A stretch of DNA of 64,000 nucleotides. Origin: Bradyrhizobium tropiciagri (GTDB lineage: Bacteria; Pseudomonadota; Alphaproteobacteria; Rhizobiales; Xanthobacteraceae). The stretch is from contig NZ_LFLZ01000016.1 of assembly GCF_001189845.1 (NCBI RefSeq), positions 62,001 through 126,000 of the forward strand, read 5' to 3'. Positions 8,138 to 16,904 of this stretch are shown one piece after another (within the stretch, counting starts at the first letter, position 1; each line of letters starts with the position of its first letter). Made by a program: the position numbers and the translations under genes. The notes below the pieces were generated by a model that made no database searches, had not been told where the DNA came from, and was given only the letters and a program-made list of their open reading frames with translations.

Positions 8138-9325
8138 ATGGCTTCTATCGAACGAGCTTTGTCTACGCACGCTATGCCAACAATCATCGAGGATGAAGAA
8201 ATCCAGCACCCGAGAACGGAAGCCTCTCCATCAGCTGATCCAACGGATTTTCGCCAGCAACCAGTCGCGCTGAGAAGAGTCGGATCATCCAACGCGGGCG
8301 ACAATTCCCTGGGCAGTATGTCGCAGGAGTTTCGCGCGGTGCTGGCCGGGATAGGGGAACGTCGCCCGGAGTCTCGCTTGAATCCTCCCTATCGTGAGTC
8401 TGCGTTGCGCGACGGTCCTCGTCTTGTGCGAAATCCGTCGCTGGGCCGCCCTACTGACCGCCTTACCGGGATTGTCGACCGCAACGGCATTTTGGATAGC
8501 TCGGGCGGTATTGCCTCCGAGGCGGACACTAACGAATATAGGCAGTGGTGTCTTGAGCGGTGGGCCGCCAATAAGCAGGGAGCTTCGGCGGAGCGGTTGC
8601 CGCTTGCGTTGCCCGACGATCCTCGCTTTGTGCGGCATGATAGCGCCAGTGAACCGACCACTCCGGGTCAGCAAGCCGCATCGTCATTTCCCGTCGAGCC
8701 TGTGCGTCCTCAAGGGGCCCAGGACCTGCGGCGTCGACACGACACCGTCGACAGTTTCGATAACTCCATCGAGAGCCGAGATGATACCAGCGACAGCGTG
8801 GGTTTCACTGCTTCAGAGGAGGACCTGCGTCGCCAGCGCGCCCTCTTCGAGCTGACTCGACCGGTGCCGCCCCGAGACAGAGTACGCAGCGACGACTCAA
8901 CGGTACGCGAAGTCGCCCACGCATTCGCAATGCAGCGCGGCCATCAAGCCGAGCCGTCTGTCGTGGGTCCGTTGCGCGGACTCGGCTTTCAGAATCAAGA
9001 AGCCGCCGGACCTTCGTCTTCCGCCGAGCCTTCACGCCATCACCAGCGACTGGATCGCGCAACAACAGGGCCAATGAATGGCTCCGGGCATCTGGACTTC
9101 GGCCCTGTTGTCGGGCCGAACTGGGTGCATTGCGATCAACCCGCCCCTGCTTCCCTGATTCTTCAGTTACGTCAGCACGGCTTACTGCCGAACCAGCGAC
9201 AGACGACTATCAAGATCAATAGTGTGGCCTATACAGTCGTGCGGGGGCCGGGAGGCGCACGGGACATTCGCCTTTTCCGTAATCGGTATGTTCCGCCGCC
9301 GCAATCTGGCATCGTCACGCCGTGA
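8138..9325 (+). CDS. Putative type III secretion effector with an internal repeat
   Basis: A 395-residue hydrophilic protein, rich in Ser, Pro, Arg and Asp, with no membrane segment or signal peptide. The first 50 residues are Ser/Thr/Pro/Gln-rich, as in type III secretion signals. A tts box precedes it and GGGAG lies 7 nt before the ATG; a TTG 27 nt upstream is less likely. Residues around 89-100 (LRDGPRLVRNPS) and 157-167 (PDDPRFVRHDS) repeat each other; at DNA level 25 of 29 bases match (8402-8430 and 8606-8634). The C-terminal 100 residues (WVHCDQPAP, LRQHGLLPNQ) look like a compact domain. I cannot name the effector family. Confidence 0.65.
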   Translation: MASIERALSTHAMPTIIEDEEIQHPRTEASPSADPTDFRQQPVALRRVGSSNAGDNSLGSMSQEFRAVLAGIGERRPESRLNPPYRESALRDGPRLVRNPSLGRPTDRLTGIVDRNGILDSSGGIASEADTNEYRQWCLERWAANKQGASAERLPLALPDDPRFVRHDSASEPTTPGQQAASSFPVEPVRPQGAQDLRRRHDTVDSFDNSIESRDDTSDSVGFTASEEDLRRQRALFELTRPVPPRDRVRSDDSTVREVAHAFAMQRGHQAEPSVVGPLRGLGFQNQEAAGPSSSAEPSRHHQRLDRATTGPMNGSGHLDFGPVVGPNWVHCDQPAPASLILQLRQHGLLPNQRQTTIKINSVAYTVVRGPGGARDIRLFRNRYVPPPQSGIVTP

Positions 9326-9579
9326 GCATCCATGGACCGTAGGTCCCGGGTTCATTGCCGTCTCCCTGCGGGAGCGGGCTGTCGGCTCACGCTGAAACCC
9401 CTGCTTGCGCCGGGTTTTCACCCTTCGGGCTTCCATCCCTGACGGTAGCTGCGGCGGCGCGGAATGTCTTGGGCCTCGGGGCGGCCGTAAAAAGGGAGAG
9501 GCAGAGTGGGGTGGCCTTGGCCATGACGGGTTGAGGGTCGGAGGAGAGTCTTCCGGCGCCCGTCATGGAGATTGCTGCC

Positions 9580-10773
9580 ATGAATACGCAGATTGTTGAT
9601 GCCGGCCGCATTGCGAGCGGCGGATACAGAGTGGATGTGAGTCGCGGCGAGCGCGTCGGTCGGGTGTCCTCGGAGTGGTTTTCCCGCCCGGCAGATCAGC
9701 GTTACCTGTCGCTCGATGAGCTGGCCCGCACGGTGCACAATCGGGCGAACCGCAGCCGGACGCGCGTGGTCGAAAGCGCGCTGATCCATGTCAACGCAAG
9801 CCGTGCCGACCCTGAGCGGCTGGCCTTGATGTTGCCCGGCTCCGACACTCCGGTTGCACCGACGCATTGGAGCTTCGGTCAGCTTGCAAGCCAGGTTGGC
9901 GCTCCGGCCGCTTACCTCCGGCAGCTCCCTGCGTCACTCGCAGCCATCAACCTGCAATATGGCTTGAACGCCAATCGTCTCGAGCAGATCAAAACGCTCG
10001 AGACCGAGGAGAGCCGTGTCGAGCTTCGCGCCGTCACCAGCCCCGACTATGGCCGGATCTACGACCACGAGTTGGTCGAGGCCGTACAGCGCATCGCCGG
10101 CAATGGCACAGGCGATACACGATGGAAGGTGCCCGGTGTACTCGACTGGTCGAGCGGCATCTACAATCCCCGTGTCGACATTTCCAAGGCCACGACGACC
10201 CTGTATGCATCAGACAGGGACGTTTTCATCTTTCTGGTCGATGATCTGAATCCGATCGAAGCTGGTCGTCTTCGTGACGGCTCGCCCGACCTCTATTTCC
10301 GAGGCTTCTATTGTTGGAACTCGGAAGTCGGCGCGAAGACCCTCGGCATGGCGAGCTTCTATCTTCGTGCGGTTTGCCAAAATCGCAATCTGTGGGGCGT
10401 GGAAGATTTCGAGGAGATCGCAATCCGCCATTCCAAATACGCAGCCTCGCGATTTGCTCACGAGGCAGCCCCGGCGTTGTCGAACTTCGCCAACTCTTCA
10501 CCCATGCCTTTCGTCACTGGCATCAAGGCCGCTCGCGAGCGGATCGTGGCACGCAGTGACGAGGATCGCACCGAGTTCTTGCGCCGCCGCGGCTTCTCCA
10601 AGGCCGAGACAGGCAAGGTGATAGACGCGGTGCTTGCGGAGGAGGGCCGCCCGCCTGAAAGCATCTTCGACTTCGTGCAGGGCATCACCGCCGTCGCGCG
10701 TGACAAGCCGCATCAAGATGTCCGCCTGGACATGGAGACCAAGGCCAAGAAGTTGCTCGACCGGGCGGCCTAA
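9580..10773 (+). CDS. DUF932 family protein
   Basis: A 397-residue protein resembling the DUF932 (phage/plasmid-like) family common on rhizobial plasmids and ICEs. It is soluble, without signal peptide; recognisable features are SPDYGRIYDHELVEAVQRI and the region PDLYFRGFYCWNSEVG. The ATG at 9580 has GGAG 9 nt upstream; an earlier in-frame ATG at 9565 adds only five residues. On related elements this gene stands next to parB, a Toprim gene, DUF2493 and DUF736 genes, the same series as here. The biochemical role is unknown; participation in element maintenance is a guess from context. A strong hairpin follows immediately. Confidence 0.8.
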   Translation: MNTQIVDAGRIASGGYRVDVSRGERVGRVSSEWFSRPADQRYLSLDELARTVHNRANRSRTRVVESALIHVNASRADPERLALMLPGSDTPVAPTHWSFGQLASQVGAPAAYLRQLPASLAAINLQYGLNANRLEQIKTLETEESRVELRAVTSPDYGRIYDHELVEAVQRIAGNGTGDTRWKVPGVLDWSSGIYNPRVDISKATTTLYASDRDVFIFLVDDLNPIEAGRLRDGSPDLYFRGFYCWNSEVGAKTLGMASFYLRAVCQNRNLWGVEDFEEIAIRHSKYAASRFAHEAAPALSNFANSSPMPFVTGIKAARERIVARSDEDRTEFLRRRGFSKAETGKVIDAVLAEEGRPPESIFDFVQGITAVARDKPHQDVRLDMETKAKKLLDRAA

Positions 10774-10779
10774 TGTCAG

Positions 10780-10809
10780 CCAGGCCGGAGATCCAGGTCT
10801 CCGGCCTGG
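10780..10809 (+). terminator. Strong hairpin after DUF932 gene
   Basis: CCAGGCCGGAG (10780-10790) and CTCCGGCCTGG (10799-10809) form a perfect 11-bp stem with an 8-nt loop, 7 bp behind the stop codon. Only a short pyrimidine-rich tail follows. Confidence 0.6.
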
Positions 10810-11270
10810 TACGTCTACCTTTTCCGTTCAGGGGTGATGGCGCTGCTCTCTCGCCGTCATGTCCATCGCGGACTGACAGGTCCGGGCAGTTTCGAATTCT
10901 TGCGGGATCGAGACCCGCGCATGGGATTGCGACGACTACATCGGAATCTCTGGCTTCTCGCGTCGACACGATCGGCGGACTCATACAATTGCCGCCACGA
11001 ACCGCCTTCGTGCGCTCAGATTCGCGTCCACGCAAACGTATTGCCTCAGGGGCGGTCAACATAACCGCCTCTGCCACCGCCCCGCCGGCCATTTTGGGCT
11101 TCATCTGATCCGGCATGTGACGGCGGGACCTGGTTTTTTCCGATAGCGCGGCACCCGCCAACGAACGCCATTTGCCGCCGAAAGCGAGAGCGAGAGCTGG
11201 ACAGGCTTGTCCGCGAACGGGTTGGAGGCCGAGAGAGAGGCTCCCGGCCGCCCGGTTCGGAGAAGCTGAC

Positions 11271-11369
11271 ATGGCAAGCGCCGTTTGGAAGATCAAGCTG
11301 TCGCCGTCGCGCGACATCCTCCTAAGCAAACTCAACTTGAGCCCTTTCGTTGAGCGGGAGGGCGCGTGA
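11271..11369 (+). pseudogene. N-terminal stub of a ParB-like partition/nuclease gene
   Basis: The 32-residue frame starting at ATG 11271 reads MASAVWKIKLSPSRDILLSK and then LNLS. This closely resembles the N-terminus of the ParB/RepB/Spo0J nuclease family proteins of about 600-700 residues found at this place in rhizobial ICEs. After LNLS the homology stops and a TGA follows at 11367-11369, overlapping the start of the next gene. The conserved leader and an RBS-like region remain upstream. The parsimonious reading is an internal deletion that removed nearly all of parB and fused its start to the Toprim gene's translation start. The family call is from memory of the N-terminal motif. Confidence 0.55.
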
Positions 11370-12430
11370 TGGTCTTTGATGTCTCAGAATTGGTACGCCA
11401 CCTCGCACGCGAGGCCGAGGGCGTATGCCGACACTATCTGTCCAATGGCAAGCGGGTCGGGCGGTACTGGGTGGTTGGCGACGTTCGCAACACGCCAGGA
11501 CGCTCGTTGTTCGTACGGCTCCAGGAATCGACAAAGGGGCCCGCCGGAAAGTGGACCGATGCCGCCACCGGAGAACATGGGGACCTGCTCGACATCATCC
11601 GCGAAAGTATGGCTTTACGCGATTTTCGCAAGGTGGCCGAGGAGGCGAGACGCTTTCTAACGCTACCTCGTTGCGAGCAGCAAGCCGCCCCGAAAGCCGA
11701 CGGTCCAGCGGCGCGAGCCGGTTCGCCGCAAGCCGCCCGTCGCCTGTTTGCAATGTCCAGCTCCATCGACGGTACGATGGTCGAAGCTTATTTGCGGCGT
11801 CGCGGAATAGTCAGTATCCACCATAGCGGCAGCTTGCGCTTCCATCCACGTTGCTACTATCGACCGGACGAGCATTTTCCGATGGAAACATGGCCAGCGA
11901 TGATAGCCAGCGTCACGAATCTTGATGGGCGGATATGCGGCGTGCATCGCACCTGGCTCGATCCGGACGGCTTTGATCGCATCCGGCTCGGCAAGGCTCC
12001 CATCGACACCCCACGGCGCGCCATGGGCGACTTGCTCGGTAACGCTGTTCGTTTCGGCCTGGTGGATGATGTGCTCGCTGCCGGCGAGGGCATCGAGACC
12101 ATGCTGTCGCTGCGCTGCGTCCTGCCGACCTTGCCGATGGCTGCTGCGCTTTCGGCCAATCATCTCTCAGCCATGTTGCTGCCGGCTGGCTTGCGTCGGC
12201 TCTATATCGCCCGTGACGCCGATGCCGCCGGAGATGCCGTACAAGCCATCCTTACCCGGCGCGCGGAGGACGCCGGCGTTGAAGCGATCTCGCTGTCGCC
12301 TCGGCTCGGCGACTTCAATGAAGATCTGCATGTCTTCGGCCTTGAGGTTCTCCGGGCAGCGTTGCGGCTTCAACTTGTTCCTGACGATGCCGCCCGCTTC
12401 CTGCGCTCGTCCACGATCGAGGCCGGGTAG
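11369..12430 (+). CDS. Toprim domain-containing protein (DUF7146 / plasmid primase-like)
   Basis: A 353-residue protein. The first part (residues 10-85) contains the GKWTDAATGEHGDLLDII segment of Toprim-associated N-domains; the Toprim region spans about 225-320, with the acidic glutamate in AAGEGIETMLSL and the DxD-like ARDADAAGDAV. Such proteins occur on ICEs and plasmids and are thought to act as primases or as DNA-processing enzymes during transfer or replication. The ATG overlaps the TGA of the ParB stub (TGATG) with GGAGGG upstream; a GTG 3 nt earlier is also possible. A hairpin follows at 12443. Confidence 0.8.
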   Translation: MVFDVSELVRHLAREAEGVCRHYLSNGKRVGRYWVVGDVRNTPGRSLFVRLQESTKGPAGKWTDAATGEHGDLLDIIRESMALRDFRKVAEEARRFLTLPRCEQQAAPKADGPAARAGSPQAARRLFAMSSSIDGTMVEAYLRRRGIVSIHHSGSLRFHPRCYYRPDEHFPMETWPAMIASVTNLDGRICGVHRTWLDPDGFDRIRLGKAPIDTPRRAMGDLLGNAVRFGLVDDVLAAGEGIETMLSLRCVLPTLPMAAALSANHLSAMLLPAGLRRLYIARDADAAGDAVQAILTRRAEDAGVEAISLSPRLGDFNEDLHVFGLEVLRAALRLQLVPDDAARFLRSSTIEAG

Positions 12431-12442
12431 TCGCGGTAATTC

Positions 12443-12464
12443 GACCGATCGCGAAAGATCGGTC
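12443..12464 (+). terminator. Hairpin after the Toprim gene
   Basis: GACCGATC (12443-12450) and GATCGGTC (12457-12464) pair perfectly across a GCGAAA loop, 12 bp behind the stop. No T-run follows. The rest of the 376-bp gap to the next gene shows no convincing frame. Confidence 0.5.
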
Positions 12465-12806
12465 ATAGCCGAACCCAATTGGCGGAGAGGACGCGACCTT
12501 CGGCCTTCTAGCGGGCGATCGGACGGCAAGCGGCCCGGGCCGGCAATGGCTGCGTCCGGCCATTTTCCGCCGCGCGCAGGCAATGAGAAGACACGATCGC
12601 GATTTGGCGAGCGCGCTTTGCATCGCGAAGCAAAATAGCCGGTCTTCGCCATCCTCCGCTGCCGCTTCGGCCCTTCGCTTCCGCCCACGCCCTGCGGGCC
12701 TGGGCGGACAAGCCGCTCCGGGTTCTGGCCCGTTCCGCCCGCCGTCTGAGTGATCGCCACGAAGGCCGCGATGGGCGCGGCCGCTCCGCCAAAAGGATCT
12801 CTTGCG

Positions 12807-13730
12807 ATGACCGACCACGACGACATCGAACCGACGCATGCCCCGTCTCCGAGCGAACAGGTGCTCACCGAATTGCAGCTCTTCGGCTATCGCCCCTTCG
12901 ACGACCAGCCAGATCCAAGACCTCTCCCCGAGAGCCGGATGATCGCCGGTACCATCGTCGATATGTTCGACGCCCTGGTTGCCGCGCTGAGCAATACGCG
13001 GCTTGAACCCGATCTCAGCGAACTCCTCTGGTCAACCGTCAACCTGTTCCACCGGGCCGTCGATCGCATCGAACGCCAGCTCGACGACAATGAACAAGCG
13101 CAGCACAAGAGCCAGCGGGAGCAGAATGGGTCAGAGGTGCGATCGGTCGAGCTCGAGCGCCTGACGGCGGAGGGCATCACCCTGATCGAGCGCCGAAATT
13201 GCCTGGAGCTCTTCCGCGACCAGGCGATGGAGCAGTTTGAGGTTCACACCGGCTCGTCCTGGCGTCCTCGGTCGGGCTCGCTGGTGAGCCACCGCACGCT
13301 CACGGCAGCGATGATCGACTCCCGCGACTTCATCGCCGCCAAGCGCCGCTCCCAAACGGAGGTCATGTTGCCGGCAGGACCGAAGATCGCACTCACCGGT
13401 GGGCTCGACTTCAACGACCACCGCCTCATCTGGGATCGCCTCGACAAGGTCCACGCCAAGCATCCCGACATGGTCCTGCTCCATGGCGGCTCACCCAAAG
13501 GGGCCGAACTGATCGCTTCCAAATGGGCGACGAGCCGCAAGGTGACCCAGATCGCATTCAAGCCCGACTGGACGAAGCACGCCAAGGCAGCACCCTTCAA
13601 GCGCAATGATGCCATGCTCGAGCTCTTGCCGATCGGCGTCATGCATTTTCCGGGTACGGGAATCCAGGACAATCTCGCCGACAAGGCGAGGCGTTTCGGC
13701 ATCCCCGTCTGGAAATTCGGCGGCGCGTGA
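12807..13730 (+). CDS. DUF2493 family protein
   Basis: A 307-residue protein; the C-terminal half (about 190-307) has the DUF2493 signature, a Rossmann-like fold related to SLOG/DprA-type nucleotide-binding proteins: KIALTGGLDFNDHRLIWDRL, then MVLLHGGSPKGAELIASKWA and IPVWKFG. The N-terminal half is helical and charged. ATG 12807 has AAGGA 9 nt upstream, so an in-frame start 57 nt earlier was rejected. It belongs to the DUF932/ParB/Toprim/DUF2493/DUF736 series of rhizobial ICEs. A nucleotide-ligand sensing or processing role is suggested by the fold only. Confidence 0.8.
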   Translation: MTDHDDIEPTHAPSPSEQVLTELQLFGYRPFDDQPDPRPLPESRMIAGTIVDMFDALVAALSNTRLEPDLSELLWSTVNLFHRAVDRIERQLDDNEQAQHKSQREQNGSEVRSVELERLTAEGITLIERRNCLELFRDQAMEQFEVHTGSSWRPRSGSLVSHRTLTAAMIDSRDFIAAKRRSQTEVMLPAGPKIALTGGLDFNDHRLIWDRLDKVHAKHPDMVLLHGGSPKGAELIASKWATSRKVTQIAFKPDWTKHAKAAPFKRNDAMLELLPIGVMHFPGTGIQDNLADKARRFGIPVWKFGGA

Positions 13731-13758
13731 GCGCCGTCTTTTCCAAACTATCGAGAGG

Positions 13759-13793
13759 AGCTGGACGCCTGGCACTCCGGCGCGTCCAGCTTT
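13759..13793 (+). terminator. Hairpin after DUF2493 gene
   Basis: AGCTGGACGC (13759-13768) and GCGTCCAGCT (13782-13791) form a perfect 10-bp stem around a 13-nt loop, followed by TTT. It lies 29 bp behind the stop codon. Confidence 0.6.
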
Positions 13794-14678
13794 GGCTCCG
13801 AAGTTGCGGCTTGTGGCGGTGGTGGAAGACGCCTTCCCAATCCATCCGAATGAAGCCGTCACCATGCTCGTGCCTGGTCTTGTTCTTACCACACCACGCA
13901 TTGGCTTGTTATGCCGGGCGGCCTTAGGTCGGTCGGAGGCGGCCTGGCCCTTTTCCGTCGCACCTGGTGCTCACGCTTGCGGGGATCGGGCTGCTGACGC
14001 GTTTTGCGTTGGCGGCGCGACATGGACGCAGATGACTGTTCCTGCTTGCGAAGACCCGCCTGTTGGAGCCGGCTGAACTGGTGGGGCAACAGTCTCAACC
14101 TTTCTCATGGCCGCAACGCGCGAATGATGATCCATCGCCACCTTCCTCATCGAACAGGTTGCGCAGGATTGCCATATTGAACGGGGGGCAAGTGACTGGA
14201 GTGAGAGATATCGCGGCCCTCTTCGGAACGCTTCGACCATGCTGCGCCGATCTCGGCCCGGCCCACCTCGTGGCTTGGCACGGTCAGTCGTTCTCGATTG
14301 TCTCTCATCACGACATCGCCCTTTGCGGCAGGCTGTTTCTCTTTGTTCGCCGAGTCGTTCCAACCTCTTGTGCAGCCGAACCGAGATTTGCCAAGTCTTC
14401 TCCTGAGCTTGCGATCCAGCCCGCGGACGCACGTGGCCTCTTAGATGGCTTGATCTGGCCGAAGACCGGCTCCGCCTCGATCGTCTGAGCCGCAACGCCG
14501 TTGATGCGACTTTCTTCCCCTGGGCTTCGCCCATTCCTCGCGAGCCAAGAAAGTCGCCACAACGGCGTCCTCCGCTGCGCTCCGGCCCGCAAGGGGTGCG
14601 TCGCCGATCGTCCTCGGCCCTTAGATCGCCATCGAGGCCGCGGTGGTCGCGGGCTCGAAACACAACAGGAGAAGTGAC
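13794..14678. other. 885-bp stretch without a supported gene
   Basis: Open frames exist on both strands, but none has a ribosome binding site together with a recognisable protein. The long minus-strand frame across 13971-15122 runs antisense to the DUF736 gene and reads as a high-GC shadow. The stretch may hold remnants of the accessory genes usually found between DUF2493 and DUF736. Confidence 0.5.
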
Positions 14679-15002
14679 ATGGCTAACATCGGTTCTTTCA
14701 AGAAGGTGGGCAACGATTTCCAGGGCGAGATTGTCACCCTGAGCCTGCAAGCCAAGGGCGTCCGTATCGTCGCCGAGACCAACCGCTCCAACGACAACGC
14801 TCCGAGCCACCGCATCTACGTGGGCCGGGCCGAGATCGGGGCCGGCTGGTCCAAGCGCTCCAACGAGGGTCGCGACTATCTGAGCCTCAAGCTCGACGAT
14901 CCGAGCTTCACCGCTCCGATCTTCGCCAACCTCTTCGCCGACGAGGAAGGCGAGGGCTTCAGCCTGATCTGGTCCCGTCCCAGCCGTCGCAACGGCGACT
15001 GA
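14679..15002 (+). CDS. DUF736 family protein
   Basis: A 107-residue protein that fits the DUF736 family: MANIGSFKK at the start, IVTLSLQAKGVRIV, then SNDNAPSHRIYVGRAEIGAGW (shortened here) and a C-terminal YLSLKLDDPSF. Small single-domain proteins of this kind are among the most regular cargo of rhizobial ICEs and plasmids; their function is not established. AGGAG lies 8 nt before the ATG, and a 13-bp hairpin follows the stop, so it looks like a separate transcription unit with good expression signals. Confidence 0.88.
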   Translation: MANIGSFKKVGNDFQGEIVTLSLQAKGVRIVAETNRSNDNAPSHRIYVGRAEIGAGWSKRSNEGRDYLSLKLDDPSFTAPIFANLFADEEGEGFSLIWSRPSRRNGD

Positions 15003-15013
15003 CCCGATCCACG

Positions 15014-15044
15014 ATGCCTCGCCCGGCTGGTCCGGGCGGGGCAT
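15014..15044 (+). terminator. Hairpin after DUF736 gene
   Basis: ATGCCTCGCCCGG (15014-15026) pairs with CCGGGCGGGGCAT (15032-15044) over 13 bp, with one G-T wobble and a 5-nt loop, 11 bp behind the stop codon. A short TTA follows rather than a T-run. Confidence 0.6.
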
Positions 15045-15140
15045 TACCCTGCGCAGGAGACGGCCGCGATCTTTGCGGCAGTGTCGCACCACGACCATGC
15101 GAGCTTCCCCGGATGGACGCACCGATCGCCTCGAGGAGCT

Positions 15141-16466
15141 CTAGTCGTAAGTAACCGAGGGTGCGTCGTCGTGCTTGAGGTGTCGCTTTCGGACATTGTA
15201 ACTCACCAGCCAGATGACGCCGACCGCGATCGGCACGAAGGTTGCGGTCAGGAACGAGGGCTCTACTCGCAGTCCGACATCATGCGCGCCCTTGGCAAGA
15301 TAGCTAAACAGGCTGACCACATAATATCCTATCGCCGCGACCGACAATCCTTCGACCGTGCACTGCAGCCGAAGTTGCTGTCTCGCGCGCTCGTTGATGG
15401 CCTGCAATAGGTCACGATTCTGTCGTTCGATTTCGACGTCGACCCGAGTTCGCAACAGATCGGCGGCACGCGCGAGCTTGACCGAGAGAGTCGCCTGACG
15501 ATCCTCCACGGTCGCGCAGGTTCGCATCGCCGGCGCCATGCGGCGCGCCAGAAACGACGACCAGGTTGGATAGCCTGAGACATCGTTGCCCTCAATGATG
15601 GACAGTCGCGATTGGACCAGCTCGTTATAGGCCCTGCTGGCGCCGAAGCGAAACAGGCTGCCGGTCGCGCCTCTTTCGAAAGATGCGGCCAGCGCCGTCA
15701 GCTCGGCAAGCAGATGGTTGTTGAACTGCAGCCCTTCACCGCTTTGCATTTTCTCGAGTGCCTCAACAAGACGCCGGTCGATGCGATCGACGGATGGTGC
15801 AAGCTCAAGGGCCGTCGACAGGCCAAGAAGCGCCAATGGACGGTAGGTCTCGATTTCCAGGAGCCGTTGCACCAACGCTCCGAGATCGTGCGACGTCAAC
15901 CCGAGGTCGCAGACGAGGATTTTCGTGAAGCCTTTTTCGTCTACGCGGAAGTCTGAGGCCGCTACGCCTGCGCCGCTCTTTGTGGCAACCATGGCCAGGC
16001 TGTTCTTGTCAAAAATCTCTTCGGCCCGCCTGGTCGGCGAGGCGTCCTGCTCCACTTCTAGCCTGATCGCGACCAGCAACTGTCCGGTCTGACGCAACGC
16101 GCGGATCAGCGATCCGACGGTACCATCAACTTTGTCAAATTGGTCTGCGGCAGAACAATTTGCGTTAGTCCAGATCCAGGTGAATGTTGTGAATTCCGAA
16201 TGCTGCTCCCAGCGTAGCGTAGCGGGACCAATGACAATCTGATGAAGTTTCGCCGATTGCTCAGGCGGCGTAAGATTGCGCTCGAGGCAAAAATCGATAA
16301 AACGGCAGCGATCGCTCGTGGCCGCTTCGCCCTGTGCAAGAAAAGCGAAGTGGATCACGCTGAAGGGCGAAACCAGGCGCGTGAAAGGGCGCGCGTGCAC
16401 CTCGCCGAGCACAGCGTCGCGTTGCGGATGTGGCGTGAAGGTTCGCAGATCCAATTCATCGATCAT
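15141..16466 (-). CDS. DUF3422 family membrane-anchored protein
   Basis: A 441-residue protein of the DUF3422 family: the N-terminus has HPQRDAVLGEVHARPF, and the C-terminus has two hydrophobic helices (about 375-395 and 405-425), SVAAIGYYVVSLFSYLAKG and VPIAVGVIWLVSYNVRKR. A helical, probably coiled-coil part (about 320-370) precedes the membrane. The family is widespread in alphaproteobacteria and has no assigned role. The ATG at 16466 follows AAGG about 10 nt upstream; an in-frame start 33 nt earlier is less likely. It points against the DUF736 gene and is probably monocistronic. Island cargo status is from position only. Confidence 0.8.
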   Translation of the reverse strand: MIDELDLRTFTPHPQRDAVLGEVHARPFTRLVSPFSVIHFAFLAQGEAATSDRCRFIDFCLERNLTPPEQSAKLHQIVIGPATLRWEQHSEFTTFTWIWTNANCSAADQFDKVDGTVGSLIRALRQTGQLLVAIRLEVEQDASPTRRAEEIFDKNSLAMVATKSGAGVAASDFRVDEKGFTKILVCDLGLTSHDLGALVQRLLEIETYRPLALLGLSTALELAPSVDRIDRRLVEALEKMQSGEGLQFNNHLLAELTALAASFERGATGSLFRFGASRAYNELVQSRLSIIEGNDVSGYPTWSSFLARRMAPAMRTCATVEDRQATLSVKLARAADLLRTRVDVEIERQNRDLLQAINERARQQLRLQCTVEGLSVAAIGYYVVSLFSYLAKGAHDVGLRVEPSFLTATFVPIAVGVIWLVSYNVRKRHLKHDDAPSVTYD

Positions 16467-16565
16467 GTATTGACGCCTTGCTTCAGGGTGAGCAGGCAAC
16501 CGTCAGCCTTGACGCGGGAGGCAATGGCGGTGCTGGGAAACGGTTCCGCGCGGCCAGGTTGCTGA

Positions 16566-16904
16566 TCAAGCCATGTCGACGATCATTACCGAGGCCGCCT
16601 TGAACTCGGGAAAGAGGTCTTGCGGGAGGTGGGTTAGGCCAGGCAGATTGACATGGAGCAGCCTCATCCAGCTTTCGAATGAAGCCATCAACGGCATCGG
16701 CCGGGTACGGTCCGGTGTCGATGACGAAATGCCGGCGTCGCGGCTCAATAAGTGTAGCGGTGCGCCGGCAAGCCGTTCCGCGATCTTGACGGTGGCCCGC
16801 CGCACCGTCCGACGAATGCTTGGATTTACGCGGACATGGTTGTCTGTCTCCGAATCCCACCGACATCGCCCACCACCGAAGGGGTGCCGCGTGAAAGTGA
16901 ACAT
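16566..16904 (-). CDS. Hypothetical protein, possibly a gene fragment
   Basis: A 112-residue frame on the minus strand with GAGGG 8 nt before its ATG and codon usage like the neighbouring genes. It contains no signal peptide, membrane helix or motif I recognise; it ends PEFKAASVMIVDMA. The frame stays open upstream to 17033, so this could be the tail of a longer decayed gene. A real product is possible but not shown. Confidence 0.3.
   Translation of the reverse strand: MFTFTRHPFGGGRCRWDSETDNHVRVNPSIRRTVRRATVKIAERLAGAPLHLLSRDAGISSSTPDRTRPMPLMASFESWMRLLHVNLPGLTHLPQDLFPEFKAASVMIVDMA

Noticed and set aside
13971..15122. Long minus-strand frame of 383 codons
   Set aside because: It runs antisense to the well-supported DUF736 gene, has no ribosome binding site, and its composition (Arg/Gly/Ala-rich) is that of a high-GC shadow frame.
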